This document shows, one piece after another, positions 1-10,688 of a stretch of DNA of 64,000 nt. The stretch covers positions 1 through 64,000 of the forward strand of contig JAJEHI010000158.1 of the NCBI GenBank assembly GCA_022823775.1, read 5' to 3'. Under the pieces are notes generated by a model. That model had not been told where the DNA came from and searched no databases. It saw nothing but the letters and a program-made list of their open reading frames with translations. A program made the position numbers and the translations under genes. How positions within the stretch are numbered: the stretch's first letter is position 1; the number at the start of each line of letters is the position of its first letter. Origin of the DNA: Defluviicoccus sp. Lineage in GTDB: Bacteria; Pseudomonadota; Alphaproteobacteria; MPNO01.

Positions 1-1849
1 CCGCACCAACACCGCGATGGTCCGGAAGGCCCGCCAGGGGGTGATGGAGTTCCTGCTGATCAACCACCCGCTGGACTGCCCGATCTGCGACCAGGGCGGC
101 GAGTGCGACCTGCAGGACCAGGCGATGGCCTACGGGTTCGATCGCTCGCGCTTCGCCGAAAACAAGCGCGCCGTGCCCGACAAGGATTTCGGCCCCTTGG
201 TCGAGACCCACATGACGCGCTGCATCCACTGCACGCGCTGCATCCGTTTCGTCACCGAGGTAGCCGGCGTCGAAGAGCTCGGCGCGACCGGACGCGGCGA
301 ACACATGGAAGTCGGCACCTATGTCGAGAAGGCGCTCGCCTCAGAACTTTCGGGCAACATCATCGACCTTTGCCCGGTCGGCGCGTTGACCTCGAAGCCC
401 TACGCCTTCAACGCGCGTCCGTGGGAGCTGACCAAGACCGAATCGATCGACGTGATGGATGCCGTGGGCAGCAATATCCGCGTCGACGCGAGGGGCGGCG
501 AGGTGCAGCGGATCGTCCCGCTGCTCAACGAGGACATCAACGAGGAGTGGATCTCCGACAAGGCGCGGTTCGCCTGCGACGGGCTGCGCCGTCAGCGGCT
601 CGACACGCCCTACGTCCGGAAGCACCGCAAGCTGGCGCCGGCTAGCTGGACGGAAGCGCTGGGCGCGGTGGCCGAGAGGATGAAGAAGACCGCGCCGGAC
701 CGCGTCGCGGCGATCGCCGGGGACCTCGCCGATTGCGAGGCGATGGCGATGCTCAAGGACCTGTTCGCCGCGCTGGGATCGCCCCATGTCGACGCCCGCC
801 AGGAGGGCGCGAAGCTATCCTCCGGCGCGCGCGTGGGCTACCTGTTCAACACCGCCATCGCGGGGATCGAAGACGCCGATGCCTGCCTCATCGTCGGCGC
901 CGATCCGCGCCGGGAAGCGCCGCTTGTCAATGCGCGGCTCCGCAAGCGCCACGCGATGGGCGGTTTCCCGGTCGGCCTGATCGGGGAGGCGGTCGATCTG
1001 ACCTATCGCTACGACCGTCTCGGCAACGACGCCACGATCCTGGCCGACATCGCCGAAGGCAGGCACGCTTTCTGCTCCGTCCTGGACGCGGCGAAAAAGC
1101 CGATGATCGTGCTGGGCGAGGGGGCCTTCGCACGCGCCGACGGGGCGCGAATCATCGGAACCGCCCGCGCCGTCGCCGAACACTTCGGCATGACGGAAGA
1201 CGGTTGGAACGGGTTCAACGTGCTGCACAGGGCGGCCGCGCGGGTCGGTGCGCTCGATCTCGGCCTCGTGCCGGGCGAGGGCGGGCGCGACGTCGAAGGC
1301 ATCCTCTCCGGCGCCGAGAGCGGCGAAATCGAGCTGGTCTACCTGCTGGGCGCCGACGAGATCGACACGTCCAGGCTCGGCAAGGCGTTCGTCGTCTACC
1401 AGGGCCATCACGGCGACGCCGGCGCGATGCGGGCCGACGCGATCCTTCCGGGCGCGGCCTACACCGAAAAGGAGGCGACCTTCGTCAACCTCGAAGGACG
1501 TCCGCAGCGCACCGCCCGCGCGGTGCATCCGCCGGGCGAAGCGCGCGAGGACTGGCGCGTTCTCCGCGCGCTGTCCGAAGCCCTCGGCAAGCCGCTGCCC
1601 TGCGATACCGTCGAAGAGGTGCGCGCCAGAATGGCCGAACTAAACCCCGTTTTCGCCGGCACCGGCTCGGTCGAGGCAGCGCCCTGGGAGGCTTTCGGCG
1701 AGGACGGAAGCCCCGATCCCGGACCCTTCGAAACCGCGATCGACAACTACTACATGACCGACCCGATCTCGCGGTCGTCGGAGACCATGGCCGCCTGCAC
1801 GCGGGCCTTCCTCTCGCCCGCGCACACGAAGACCGGCACCGATGGATAG
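1..1849 (+). CDS. nuoG: NADH-quinone oxidoreductase subunit G (partial, 5' end outside window)
   Basis: Iron-sulfur subunit of the complex I peripheral arm, carrying electrons from NADH towards quinone. The reading frame is already open at base 2 and gives 615 residues. A family member is about 690 residues, so roughly the first 75 lie upstream. Cluster ligands are visible in the motif [17 protein letters not shown] (about bases 65-115) and in [12 protein letters not shown] (about bases 218-253). The rest is the large molybdopterin-oxidoreductase-like domain, which has no cofactor role in complex I. The stop codon lies inside the start of nuoH (8-base overlap), indicating translational coupling. 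Confidence 0.96.
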   Translation, partial: RTNTAMVRKARQGVMEFLLINHPLDCPICDQGGECDLQDQAMAYGFDRSRFAENKRAVPDKDFGPLVETHMTRCIHCTRCIRFVTEVAGVEELGATGRGEHMEVGTYVEKALASELSGNIIDLCPVGALTSKPYAFNARPWELTKTESIDVMDAVGSNIRVDARGGEVQRIVPLLNEDINEEWISDKARFACDGLRRQRLDTPYVRKHRKLAPASWTEALGAVAERMKKTAPDRVAAIAGDLADCEAMAMLKDLFAALGSPHVDARQEGAKLSSGARVGYLFNTAIAGIEDADACLIVGADPRREAPLVNARLRKRHAMGGFPVGLIGEAVDLTYRYDRLGNDATILADIAEGRHAFCSVLDAAKKPMIVLGEGAFARADGARIIGTARAVAEHFGMTEDGWNGFNVLHRAAARVGALDLGLVPGEGGRDVEGILSGAESGEIELVYLLGADEIDTSRLGKAFVVYQGHHGDAGAMRADAILPGAAYTEKEATFVNLEGRPQRTARAVHPPGEAREDWRVLRALSEALGKPLPCDTVEEVRARMAELNPVFAGTGSVEAAPWEAFGEDGSPDPGPFETAIDNYYMTDPISRSSETMAACTRAFLSPAHTKTGTDG

Positions 1850-2861
1850 CTTTCTCGACATCTATGTCTGGCCGACGGTGCTGATCGTCCTGTCGATCGT
1901 GGCGATCATCGTGCCGGTTCTCACCGGCGTCGCGTACATGACCTACGCCGAGCGCAAGGTGATCGCCGCCGTGCAACTCCGCAAGGGCCCGAACGTGGTC
2001 GGCCCGCTCGGACTGCTCCAGCCGATCGCGGACGGCCTCAAGCTCCTGTTCAAGGAAACCATCATCCCGGTCGGCGCGAACCGGGTGGTCTTCCTTCTGG
2101 CGCCGATGCTGACTTTCATCCTGAGCCTGATCGCCTGGGCGGTGATCCCGTTCGACGACGGCTGGGTGCTCGCCGACATCAATGTCGGCATCCTCTATCT
2201 GTTCGCGATCTCCTCGCTCGGCGTCTATGGGATCATCATGGCGGGCTGGGCGTCGAACTCGAAATACGCTTTCCTCGGGGCGCTGCGCTCGGCCGCGCAG
2301 ATGGTGTCCTACGAGGTTGCGATCGGCTTCGTGATCATCAGCGTGCTGCTCTGCGTCGGATCGCTCAATCTGAGCGAGATCGTCAAGGCGCAGGAGGGGC
2401 TGTGGTTCTGCATCCCGCTGTTGCCGATGTTCGTGATGTTCTTCGTTTCGACGCTCGCCGAGACCAACCGCGCCCCCTTCGACCTGCCGGAAGCCGAGGC
2501 CGAGCTGGTATCGGGCTACAACGTCGAATACTCGTCGATGACCTTCGCGCTGTTCTTCCTCGGCGAATACGCCAACATGATCCTGATGAGCGCGATGACG
2601 ACGGTGCTGTTCCTCGGCGGTTGGTTGCCGCTGATCGACATCGCACCGTTCAACTGGATCCCGGGCGTGATCTGGTTCGGCGCCAAGGTGGCGTTCTGCC
2701 TGTTCGTCTTCCTTTGGGTCCGCGCCACCTTCCCGCGCTACCGCTACGACCAGCTGATGCGGCTTGGCTGGAAGGTGTTTCTGCCCGGATCGCTGCTGTG
2801 GCTGGTGCTGGTCGCGGGCTATCTGGTCGCGACCGGCACGGCGCCGATGGGAGTACGGTGA
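1842..2861 (+). CDS. nuoH: NADH-quinone oxidoreductase subunit H
   Basis: Membrane subunit that joins the peripheral and membrane arms of complex I and forms part of the quinone chamber. It has 339 residues, many hydrophobic helices, and the conserved acidic loop containing [18 protein letters not shown] at about residues 205-222, typical of NuoH/ND1. The ATG lies inside the end of nuoG. The stop overlaps the next start as TGATG, so the genes are coupled. Confidence 0.97.
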   Translation: MDSFLDIYVWPTVLIVLSIVAIIVPVLTGVAYMTYAERKVIAAVQLRKGPNVVGPLGLLQPIADGLKLLFKETIIPVGANRVVFLLAPMLTFILSLIAWAVIPFDDGWVLADINVGILYLFAISSLGVYGIIMAGWASNSKYAFLGALRSAAQMVSYEVAIGFVIISVLLCVGSLNLSEIVKAQEGLWFCIPLLPMFVMFFVSTLAETNRAPFDLPEAEAELVSGYNVEYSSMTFALFFLGEYANMILMSAMTTVLFLGGWLPLIDIAPFNWIPGVIWFGAKVAFCLFVFLWVRATFPRYRYDQLMRLGWKVFLPGSLLWLVLVAGYLVATGTAPMGVR

Positions 2862-3349
2862 TGGCCCTGCTCGACCGCTCCGCCCGGGCGCTGTTCCTGA
2901 CCGAGCTCCTCTCGGGGATGGCGCTCACGCTGCGCTACCTCTTCAAGCCCAAGGTGACAGTCAACTATCCCTTCGAGAAGGGACCGCTCAGCGCCCGCTT
3001 CCGCGGCGAACACGCGCTTCGCCGCTATCCAAACGGCGAGGAACGCTGCATCGCCTGCAAGCTCTGCGAGGCGATCTGCCCGGCCCAGGCGATCACCATA
3101 GAGGCCGAGCCGCGCGCCGACGGCAGCCGGCGGACGACGCGCTACGACATCGACATGACCAAGTGCATCTATTGCGGGTTCTGCGAGGAGGCGTGCCCGG
3201 TGGATGCCATCGTGGAGGGACCCAATTTCGAGTTCGCGACCGAGACCCGCGAAGAGCTGATGTACAACAAGGAAAAGCTCCTCGACAACGGCGACCGCTG
3301 GGAGGCGGACCTCGCCGCCAGGCTCAGCGCGGACGCGCCGTACCGCTAG
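2861..3349 (+). CDS. nuoI: NADH-quinone oxidoreductase subunit I
   Basis: Ferredoxin-like subunit carrying two [4Fe-4S] clusters (N6a, N6b) between NuoG and the terminal cluster in NuoB. The protein has 162 residues. Two CxxCxxCxxxCP motifs are complete, at Cys63/66/69/73 and Cys102/105/108/112. The ATG at 2861 shares one base with the nuoH stop. Longer upstream extensions of this frame run through nuoH and are not real. Confidence 0.97.
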   Translation: MALLDRSARALFLTELLSGMALTLRYLFKPKVTVNYPFEKGPLSARFRGEHALRRYPNGEERCIACKLCEAICPAQAITIEAEPRADGSRRTTRYDIDMTKCIYCGFCEEACPVDAIVEGPNFEFATETREELMYNKEKLLDNGDRWEADLAARLSADAPYR

Positions 3350-3358
3350 GGCCGACCG

Positions 3359-3973
3359 ATGATCGTCCAGACTATCGCGTTCTATCTCTTCGCGGCTGTC
3401 ACCGTGGCGGCCGGCGTGATGGTGATCTCCGCCCGCAATCCGGTGCATTCGGTGCTGTTCCTGATCCTCGCCTTCTTCAACGCGGCGGGGCTGTTCGTCC
3501 TGATGGGCGCCGAGTTCATCGCGATGGTCCTGGTGATCGTCTATGTCGGCGCGGTCGCGGTGCTCTTCCTGTTCGTGGTGATGATGCTCGACATCAATTT
3601 CGTCGAGCTGCGCCAGGGTTTCCTGCAATACCTGCCGATCGGCGCCCTGATCGGGATCGTTCTGATGGCCGAGCTGGTGCTGGTCTTCGCCGGCTGGGCG
3701 TTTGCGCCGGAGGACACGACCGTCAAGGCGGCTCCCACCCCGCCGGCGGCCGAGGCGACCAACACGCACGCGCTGGGGAACATCCTCTATACCGACTACA
3801 TATACGCGTTCCAGGCCGCCGGCGTGATCCTGCTGATCGCCATGATCGGCGCCATCGTACTGACGCTGCGGGCGCGCGAGGGGGTGCGCAAGCAGCGGAT
3901 CGGCGACCAGCTCGGGCGCGGCCGCGACGACGCGGTCGAGCTCAAGAAAGTCCAGCCCGGGAGCGGCGTCTGA
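3359..3973 (+). CDS. nuoJ: NADH-quinone oxidoreductase subunit J
   Basis: Small proton-channel subunit of the complex I membrane arm. The protein has 204 residues with five likely membrane helices and a polar C-terminal tail rich in Arg/Lys. The conserved stretch with [20 protein letters not shown] lies in the second and third helices. It starts 9 bases after nuoI and ends one base before nuoK. Confidence 0.96.
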   Translation: MIVQTIAFYLFAAVTVAAGVMVISARNPVHSVLFLILAFFNAAGLFVLMGAEFIAMVLVIVYVGAVAVLFLFVVMMLDINFVELRQGFLQYLPIGALIGIVLMAELVLVFAGWAFAPEDTTVKAAPTPPAAEATNTHALGNILYTDYIYAFQAAGVILLIAMIGAIVLTLRAREGVRKQRIGDQLGRGRDDAVELKKVQPGSGV

Positions 3974-3974
3974 C

Positions 3975-4280
3975 GTGGTCGGTCTCGCGCATTACCTGAC
4001 AGTCGCCGCGATCCTGTTCACGCTCGGCATCTTCGGCATTTTCCTCAACCGGAAGAACGTAATCGTCATCCTGATGTCGATCGAGCTGATCCTGCTCGCG
4101 GTCAACATCAATCTCGTCGCTTTCTCGGTGCATCACCAGGACCTGGTGGGCCAGGTCTTCGCGCTCCTCGTGCTCGCCATCGCGGCGGCGGAAGCCGCGA
4201 TAGGCCTCGCCATCATCGTCGTCTATTTCCGGAACCGCGGCTCGATCGCGGTCGAGGACATCAACCTGATGCGGGGCTAG
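3975..4280 (+). CDS. nuoK: NADH-quinone oxidoreductase subunit K
   Basis: MrpC-like small antiporter-type subunit of complex I, 101 residues with three membrane helices. The two membrane glutamates needed for proton transfer in the family are present at Glu37 and Glu73. It begins with GTG directly after the nuoJ stop. Length and helix pattern match NuoK exactly. Confidence 0.97.
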   Translation: MVGLAHYLTVAAILFTLGIFGIFLNRKNVIVILMSIELILLAVNINLVAFSVHHQDLVGQVFALLVLAIAAAEAAIGLAIIVVYFRNRGSIAVEDINLMRG

Positions 4281-4283
4281 GGC

Positions 4284-6215
4284 GTGCTGTATTCGCTTGC
4301 CGTATTCCTGCCGCTGATCGGCGCGGCCGTGGCCGGGCTGTTCGGTCGGCTGATCGGCGACCGGGCCTCGCAATACGTGACCTGCGGGGCGCTGATCGCC
4401 TCCGCCGCGATCTCCACCCTCATCCTCTACGAGGTGGCGCTCGGCGGCGAGCCGCGAACGGTCGTGCTGTTCTCCTGGATCACGTCGGGCACGTTCGACG
4501 TCGTCTGGTCGCTCCGCTTCGACCAGCTGACGGCGGTGATGGTGTTCGTCGTCTCCGTGGTTTCGGCCTGCGTTCACGTCTACTCGATCGGCTACATGCA
4601 CCACGATCCGTCGATCCCGCGGTTCATGGCGTATCTCAGCCTGTTCACCTTCTTCATGCTGGCGCTGGTGACCGCCGACAACCTGCTGCAGCTCTTCTTC
4701 GGCTGGGAAGGGGTCGGGCTCTGCTCCTACTTCCTGATCGGGTTCTGGTACGACCGGCCGGCCGCGAACGCGGCCGCGATCAAGGCCTTCATCGTCAACC
4801 GGATAGGCGATTTCGGATTCGCGCTCGGCATCATGGGCGTGTTCCTCGTGTTCGGTTCGATCGAGTTTTCGACGATCTTCTCGGCCGCGCCGGAGAAGGC
4901 GGATGCGACGATCGCGTTCCTGGGCTACGAAGCGCACGCGCTGACCGTCCTCTGCATCCTGCTGTTCATCGGCGCGATGGGGAAATCGGCCCAGCTCGGG
5001 CTTCACACCTGGCTGCCCGACGCGATGGAAGGCCCGACGCCGGTCTCGGCGCTGATTCACGCGGCGACGATGGTCACCGCCGGCGTTTTCCTGGTGGCCC
5101 GCATGTCGCCGCTCTTCGAACATTCTCCGGCGGCGCTGACGGTGGTCGTCGTGATCGGCGCGGCGACGGCGTTCTTCGCAGCGACGATCGGGCTCTGCCA
5201 GAACGACATCAAGCGGGTGATCGCCTATTCGACCTGCAGCCAGCTCGGCTACATGTTCTTCGCCTGCGGGGTGTCGGCCTATTCCGCCGGCATCTTTCAC
5301 CTGATGACCCACGCGTTCTTCAAGGCGTTGCTGTTCCTCGGCGCGGGCTCGGTGATCCACGCGATGTCGTCCGAGCAGGACATGAGGAAGATGGGCGGAC
5401 TTTACTCCCTGATCCCGCTCACCTACGGGTTGATGTGGGTCGGCAGCCTGGCGCTGGCCGGCATCCCGATCTTCGCCGGCTTCTACTCGAAGGACGTGAT
5501 CATCGAATCGGCGTTCGGCGCGCATACCCTCGCGGGAGACTTCGCCTTCTGGGCCGGTATCGCGGCGGCCTTCATGACCGCGTTCTACTCGTGGCGGCTC
5601 CTGATCATGACCTTCCACGGCGCGCCGAGGGCCGACGAGCGCACCATGGCGCATGTCCACGAATCGCCCAAATCGATGACGGTGCCGCTGATCGTGCTCG
5701 CCATCGGCGCGGTCTTCTCCGGCATGCTCGGCTACCACTATTTCGTGGGCGACGGGCTCAAGGACTTCTGGGGCGATTCGATCCTCGTCCTGCCCGGCCA
5801 CGACGCACTGGAGAACGCCCACCATTCTCCGTTATGGGTCATTGCGCTCCCGGTCGTCGTCGCGGTCGCCGGGATCGCGCTCGCCTACTGGTTCTACATG
5901 CTCAGACCGTCCATCCCGGGCGAGGTCGCCGGCAGGTTCGGCGCGATCTACCGCTTCCTGCTCAACAAGTGGTACTTCGACGAGCTCTATGACCGGATCT
6001 TCGTCCGTCCGGCGCACCGGATCGGGCGCGGCCTGTGGAAGGAGGGCGACGGCACGCTGATCGACGGGCTCGGCCCCGACGGCCTGTCCGCAGTGGCGCG
6101 AGTGCTCGCGCGCCGGGTCAGCATGCTGCAGTCGGGCTACGTCTACCACTACGCGTTCGCGATGCTGATCGGCGTCGCCGCGTTCGTGACCTGGTACCTC
6201 TACGCGCACGGCTAG
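4284..6215 (+). CDS. nuoL: NADH-quinone oxidoreductase subunit L
   Basis: The distal antiporter-like proton-pumping subunit of complex I, 643 residues with about 15 membrane helices plus the long C-terminal lateral helix region. Recognisable core segments include [17 protein letters not shown] at about residues 140-157 and the [27 protein letters not shown] block at about residues 245-275. It starts with GTG, 3 bases after nuoK. Confidence 0.97.
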   Translation: MLYSLAVFLPLIGAAVAGLFGRLIGDRASQYVTCGALIASAAISTLILYEVALGGEPRTVVLFSWITSGTFDVVWSLRFDQLTAVMVFVVSVVSACVHVYSIGYMHHDPSIPRFMAYLSLFTFFMLALVTADNLLQLFFGWEGVGLCSYFLIGFWYDRPAANAAAIKAFIVNRIGDFGFALGIMGVFLVFGSIEFSTIFSAAPEKADATIAFLGYEAHALTVLCILLFIGAMGKSAQLGLHTWLPDAMEGPTPVSALIHAATMVTAGVFLVARMSPLFEHSPAALTVVVVIGAATAFFAATIGLCQNDIKRVIAYSTCSQLGYMFFACGVSAYSAGIFHLMTHAFFKALLFLGAGSVIHAMSSEQDMRKMGGLYSLIPLTYGLMWVGSLALAGIPIFAGFYSKDVIIESAFGAHTLAGDFAFWAGIAAAFMTAFYSWRLLIMTFHGAPRADERTMAHVHESPKSMTVPLIVLAIGAVFSGMLGYHYFVGDGLKDFWGDSILVLPGHDALENAHHSPLWVIALPVVVAVAGIALAYWFYMLRPSIPGEVAGRFGAIYRFLLNKWYFDELYDRIFVRPAHRIGRGLWKEGDGTLIDGLGPDGLSAVARVLARRVSMLQSGYVYHYAFAMLIGVAAFVTWYLYAHG

Positions 6216-6226
6216 GAGGCGAACGC

Positions 6227-7741
6227 GTGACCGACTGGCCGATCCTGAGCCTGGTGATCTTTCTGCCGACGATAGGCGCGCTGTTCGTGTTCCTGGTCCG
6301 GGGCGACGCGCGCATCGTGGCCCGCAACGCGCGGATGACGGCGCTCTGGACCTCGCTGATCACCTTCGTTCTGTCGCTTGGGATCTGGATCGACTTCGAT
6401 ACCTCGACGGCCGCGTTCCAGTTCGTCGAGCGCGCCGACTGGATCCCGATCCTCGGCGCCAGCTACCACCTCGGCGTCGACGGCATCTCGATGCTGTTCG
6501 TGATCCTGTCGACTTTCCTCACCCCGCTCTGCGTGCTGGCGAGCTGGGAAGCGATCCAGACCCGCGTCAAGGAGTACATGATCGCCTTCCTGCTGCTCGA
6601 GACCTTTATGGTCGGGATGTTCTGCGCGCTCGATTTCGTGCTGTTCTACATCTTCTTCGAGGGCGTGCTGATCCCGATGTTCCTCATCATCGGCGTCTGG
6701 GGCGGGGCGAACCGGGTCTACGCGGCGTTCAAGTTCTTCCTCTACACGCTGACCGGCTCGGTGCTGATGCTGGTCGCCATCATGGTGATCTACTTCGACG
6801 CCGAGACGACCGACATCGTCGAGCTCCTCAGGCTCGGCTTCGATCCCGACCTGCAAATCTGGCTCTGGCTCGCCTTCTTCGCGAGCTTCGCGGTCAAGGT
6901 ACCGATGTGGCCGGTCCACACGTGGCTGCCCGACGCCCATGTCGAGGCCCCGACGGCTGGCTCAGTGATTCTCGCCGGCATTCTCCTGAAGATGGGCGCC
7001 TACGGCTTCCTCCGCTTCTCGCTCCCCATGCTCCCGGTGGCGAGCGATTTCTTCGCTCCCCTGATCTTCACGCTGAGCGTCATCGCGATCGTCTACACCT
7101 CCCTCGTCGCGCTCGCGCAGGAGGACATGAAGAAGCTGATCGCCTATTCGTCGGTCGCCCATATGGGCTTCGTCACCATCGGGATTTTCACGGTCCGGAC
7201 GCAGGGCGTGGAGGGAGCCATCGTCCAGATGCTGAGCCACGGGGTGATTTCCGCCGCCCTGTTCCTCTGCGTCGGCGTGGTCTACGACCGGCTGCATTCG
7301 CGCGAGATTTCCCGCTACGGCGGACTCGTCCACCGGATGCCCGTTTATGCCGCGGTGTTCATGGTGTTCATGCTGGGCTCGGTCGGGCTGCCGGGGACCA
7401 GCGGTTTCGTGGGCGAATTCCTCGTCCTCGTCGGCGCCTTCCAGGTCAACACCTGGCTCGCCCTGCTTGCGACCACCGGCATCGTCCTTGGCGCGGCCTA
7501 CATGCTCTACCTCTACCGCAGGGTGATCTTCGGTGAGCTCACCAAGGAAGACCTGAAGACGATGACCGACCTCAGCCGGCGCGAGATCGCGATATTCGCG
7601 CCGCTCGTCGCGGCGACGCTCTGGATGGGCGTCTGGCCGGAACCGTTCCTCGATGTGATGCACGCGTCGGTCGCCAACCTGATCGAAAACTACGAAGTCG
7701 CGCTCAGGGCCGCGGACGCCGTCACGGTGGCCGGCAGGTGA
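6227..7741 (+). CDS. nuoM: NADH-quinone oxidoreductase subunit M
   Basis: Antiporter-like proton-pumping subunit of complex I, 504 residues. The GTG at 6227 is preferred because GGAGG lies just upstream at 6216-6219 and it follows the nuoL stop. Longer versions of this frame overlap the nuoL 3' end. The family block [19 protein letters not shown] is present at about residues 230-248, with the lysine-bearing helices that form the proton path. Confidence 0.96.
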   Translation: MTDWPILSLVIFLPTIGALFVFLVRGDARIVARNARMTALWTSLITFVLSLGIWIDFDTSTAAFQFVERADWIPILGASYHLGVDGISMLFVILSTFLTPLCVLASWEAIQTRVKEYMIAFLLLETFMVGMFCALDFVLFYIFFEGVLIPMFLIIGVWGGANRVYAAFKFFLYTLTGSVLMLVAIMVIYFDAETTDIVELLRLGFDPDLQIWLWLAFFASFAVKVPMWPVHTWLPDAHVEAPTAGSVILAGILLKMGAYGFLRFSLPMLPVASDFFAPLIFTLSVIAIVYTSLVALAQEDMKKLIAYSSVAHMGFVTIGIFTVRTQGVEGAIVQMLSHGVISAALFLCVGVVYDRLHSREISRYGGLVHRMPVYAAVFMVFMLGSVGLPGTSGFVGEFLVLVGAFQVNTWLALLATTGIVLGAAYMLYLYRRVIFGELTKEDLKTMTDLSRREIAIFAPLVAATLWMGVWPEPFLDVMHASVANLIENYEVALRAADAVTVAGR

Positions 7742-7751
7742 GGGGCGGAAA

Positions 7752-9203
7752 ATGACCGACGCGCTGCCCGAGCTGACCCTTATCCTGCCCGAGCTCATCC
7801 TCGTCTGCGGCGGGATGGCGCTCCTGATGGTGGGCGCGTTCACGGGCGATCGTTCTTACCATTCGGTGAGCTGGGTATCGGTTCTCGTCATTCTCGGCGC
7901 GGGCGTGGCGGCGAGCGCGACGACGGAGCCCCGGACCACCCTGTTCGGCGATCAATTCGTCGTCGACGCGTTCGGCCACTTCATGAAATGGCTGGTGTTC
8001 ATCGGCTCCGCTCTCGCCATCGTCATGTCCTTCGGATACAACCGGCGCGAGCGAATCGGCCGGCCCGAATACCCGATCCTGATCGTCTTCGCGACGCTCG
8101 GGATGTCGATGATGATATCGGCGAACGACCTGATCTCGCTCTATGTCGGGCTGGAGCTCCAGTCGCTCGCACTCTACGTGATCGCCGCGTTCCGGCGGGA
8201 TTCGGCGCGCTCATCGGAAGCCGGGCTCAAATATTTCGTCCTCGGCGCGCTGTCTTCCGGCATGCTCCTTTATGGCTGCTCGATGGTCTACGGCTTCGCC
8301 GGCTCGACCGGGTTCGAGACGCTCGCGGGGCTCTTCTCGCGCGCCGACGCGGCGCCGGAGATCGGCGTGGTCGTCGGGCTCGTCTTCGTCATTGCCGGGC
8401 TCGCCTTCAAGATCTCCGCCGTCCCGTTCCACATGTGGACGCCGGACGTCTACCAGGGCGCGCCGACACCGGTCACCGCGTTCTTCGCCATCGCGCCGAA
8501 GGTCGCGGCGATGGCGCTCTTCGTCAGGGTGCTGGTCGGGCCGTTTTTCGACCTGTTCCAGCAATGGCAGCAGATCGTCGTGTTCATCGCGATTCTCTCG
8601 ATGATCCTGGGCGCGCTGGCGGCGATCTGGCAGACCAACATCAAGCGCCTCCTGGCATACAGCTCGATCGGACATGTCGGGTTCGCGCTGGTCGGGCTCG
8701 CCGCCGGCAGCACCGACGGCGTGCGCGGAGTCGCGATCTACATGGCGGTCTACCTGGTGATGACGGCGGGCACGTTCTGCTGTGTGCTGGCGATGCGCCA
8801 GAACGGGCGCATGGTGGAGAATCTGACGGACCTTGCCGGGCTCTCCCGCAATGCACCCCTCATGGCGCTCGCGCTCGCGATCTTCATGTTCTCGATGGCG
8901 GGAATCCCGCCGCTCGCCGGGTTCTTCTCGAAGCTCTATGTCTTCCTCGCGGCGGTCGATGCCGGGCTGTACACGTTAGCCGTGATCGGCGTGCTGACCA
9001 GCGTGATCTCGGCCTTCTACTATCTCAGGATCGTCAAGATCATGTATTTCGACGAGCCTGCCGAGGCCTTCGACAAGCCGATGGGGCGCAGCCTCGCCGC
9101 CATCGTCGCGGTCTCAAGCGTGCTGGTCGTCGCGTTCATCGCTTTCCAGACGCCCATCGTGCGCGCCGCCGAGGTCGCGGCCGCCGTGCTGTTCTTCTCC
9201 TGA
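7752..9203 (+). CDS. nuoN: NADH-quinone oxidoreductase subunit N
   Basis: Third antiporter-like subunit of complex I, 483 residues, about 14 membrane helices. The core block [27 protein letters not shown] at about residues 218-244 is diagnostic. It is the last nuo gene, with birA following after 7 bases, so biotin and CoA genes are probably co-transcribed with complex I. Confidence 0.97.
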   Translation: MTDALPELTLILPELILVCGGMALLMVGAFTGDRSYHSVSWVSVLVILGAGVAASATTEPRTTLFGDQFVVDAFGHFMKWLVFIGSALAIVMSFGYNRRERIGRPEYPILIVFATLGMSMMISANDLISLYVGLELQSLALYVIAAFRRDSARSSEAGLKYFVLGALSSGMLLYGCSMVYGFAGSTGFETLAGLFSRADAAPEIGVVVGLVFVIAGLAFKISAVPFHMWTPDVYQGAPTPVTAFFAIAPKVAAMALFVRVLVGPFFDLFQQWQQIVVFIAILSMILGALAAIWQTNIKRLLAYSSIGHVGFALVGLAAGSTDGVRGVAIYMAVYLVMTAGTFCCVLAMRQNGRMVENLTDLAGLSRNAPLMALALAIFMFSMAGIPPLAGFFSKLYVFLAAVDAGLYTLAVIGVLTSVISAFYYLRIVKIMYFDEPAEAFDKPMGRSLAAIVAVSSVLVVAFIAFQTPIVRAAEVAAAVLFFS

Positions 9204-9210
9204 CCGGCCG

Positions 9211-9924
9211 GTGCGACTCCCGGACGGCTATCGGCTCGTCAGTCTTCATCGGATCGACAGCACCAATGCCGAGGCGCTCCGACGCGCGGCGGAGGGAGCG
9301 CCCCACGGGACCGTTGTGCTGGCGGCGGAGCAGACCGCGGGCCGCGGCCGCCGGGGCAGAAGCTGGCTTTCGGCGCCCGGCAACCTCTATATGACCGTCC
9401 TCGTCCGCCCGCCGGAAGGATGCGCCACGGCCCAGCTTTCCTTCGTCGCGGCCGTCGCTCTCGGCGAGACGATGGACCGCGAAACGGATTTCCGGTTCAA
9501 ATGGCCCAACGATCTCCTGGTGGGAGGACGCAAGATCGCGGGCATTCTGATCGAAGCCGATGGCGACGCGGCCGCGGTGGGAATCGGGGTCAACGCGGCT
9601 CGGACCCCGGAGGGAGTCTCGGATACCGCCGCCGATCTGGGCGGGCGCGAGGACGCGGCGACGCTCTGCGTCAGGATATGCGGCTCTTTCGACCGCTGGT
9701 ATCGGCGCTGGCTGGCAGAGGGATTCGGTCCGGTGCGGGACGCCTGGCTCGCGCGCGCCGCCGGTCTGGGCGAGATCGCCGCGGTCCAGACGGCGCGGGG
9801 AACGGTCAGCGGCCGTTTCGACCGCTTGACGGCGGAAGGCGCGCTGGTCCTTGTCGACCCCTCGGGCGGAGAGACGGAAATCGCCGCTGGCGAGGTTTTC
9901 TTCGGGAGGCGCGGGTGCTGCTGA
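9211..9924 (+). CDS. birA: Biotin--[acetyl-CoA-carboxylase] ligase, catalytic form without DNA-binding domain
   Basis: Activates biotin with ATP and attaches it to carrier lysines such as that of AccB. The protein has 237 residues. The biotinyl-AMP loop GRGRRGR is at residues 44-50 and KWPNDLLVGGRKIAGILIE starts at residue 97. There is no N-terminal helix-turn-helix, so this is a monofunctional ligase and not the bifunctional BirA repressor. It starts with GTG and overlaps coaX by 10 bases. Confidence 0.94.
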   Translation: MRLPDGYRLVSLHRIDSTNAEALRRAAEGAPHGTVVLAAEQTAGRGRRGRSWLSAPGNLYMTVLVRPPEGCATAQLSFVAAVALGETMDRETDFRFKWPNDLLVGGRKIAGILIEADGDAAAVGIGVNAARTPEGVSDTAADLGGREDAATLCVRICGSFDRWYRRWLAEGFGPVRDAWLARAAGLGEIAAVQTARGTVSGRFDRLTAEGALVLVDPSGGETEIAAGEVFFGRRGCC

Positions 9925-10688
9925 CCATCGATTCGGGCAATACCAACATCGTTTTCGCGCTCTACGAGGGAGAGGAACAGCGCGGCGTCTGGCGCAGTTC
10001 GAGCGATGCGAAGCGCACCGCCGACGAATACGCGGTATGGCTGAGCCAGCTGATGTCGCTTCGCGGCTTGTCCGCGTCGGACGTGGATGCCGCGATCGTC
10101 GCCACCGTCGTCCCGGAGGCGCTGTTCAGCCTGCGGAGCCTTTGCCGCGGCTACTTCGACTGCGATCCGCTGGTGGTCGGGGAACCGGGGGTGGAGCTCG
10201 GCGTCGGAGTCCTGGTGGACAGCCCGTCGGAAGTCGGCACGGACCGGCTGGTCAACGCCGTCGGCGCGCACGAACGCTTCGGCGGCCCGCTCATCGTCAT
10301 CGACTTCGGCACCGCCACGACCTTCGATGTCGTCGACGGGAAGGGGAACTATGTCGGCGGCGTGATCGCACCCGGAATCAACCTTTCCCTCGATGCGCTC
10401 CACGCGGCAGCCGCGCAATTGCCGCGCGTGGCCGTCCGACGCCCGCCGAGCGTGATCGGCAAGCGGACCGTCCCCGCCATGTTGTCGGGGGTCTATTGGG
10501 GTTATGTCGGGCTGATCGAAGGCCTGGTCGCCCGAATTGTCGAGGAGTACGGCACCGAAATGAAAGTCATTGCAACGGGCGGTCTCGCCCCGCTCTTCGC
10601 CGAGGGGACCGAGGTTATCCGCAACGTCGATTCCGAAATGACGCTGCGCGGCCTGGCATCGATCTGGCGACGGAACGCAACCGCATGA
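9915..10688 (+). CDS. coaX: Type III pantothenate kinase
   Basis: First step of coenzyme A synthesis, phosphorylating pantothenate. The protein has 257 residues of the ASKHA fold: an N-terminal phosphate loop VLLTIDSGNTN with Asp6, GTDR at 108-111, and DFGTATTFDVV from 130. The GTG at 9915 places the phosphate loop at the N-terminus as expected for CoaX. It overlaps birA upstream and the ATG of the RNase J gene downstream. The nuoN-birA-coaX-rnj arrangement is a common alphaproteobacterial neighbourhood. Confidence 0.95.
   Translation: MLLTIDSGNTNIVFALYEGEEQRGVWRSSSDAKRTADEYAVWLSQLMSLRGLSASDVDAAIVATVVPEALFSLRSLCRGYFDCDPLVVGEPGVELGVGVLVDSPSEVGTDRLVNAVGAHERFGGPLIVIDFGTATTFDVVDGKGNYVGGVIAPGINLSLDALHAAAAQLPRVAVRRPPSVIGKRTVPAMLSGVYWGYVGLIEGLVARIVEEYGTEMKVIATGGLAPLFAEGTEVIRNVDSEMTLRGLASIWRRNATA

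Noticed and set aside
3942-5825. Long minus-strand open frame opposite nuoK and nuoL
   Set aside because: It mirrors GC-rich codons of the real genes, is rich in Arg/Asp/His, and has no recognisable domain.
9851-10684. N-terminal extension of RNase J reaching back into birA
   Set aside because: The extension is Arg-rich and overlaps coaX in another frame. ATG 10685 gives the standard RNase J start.
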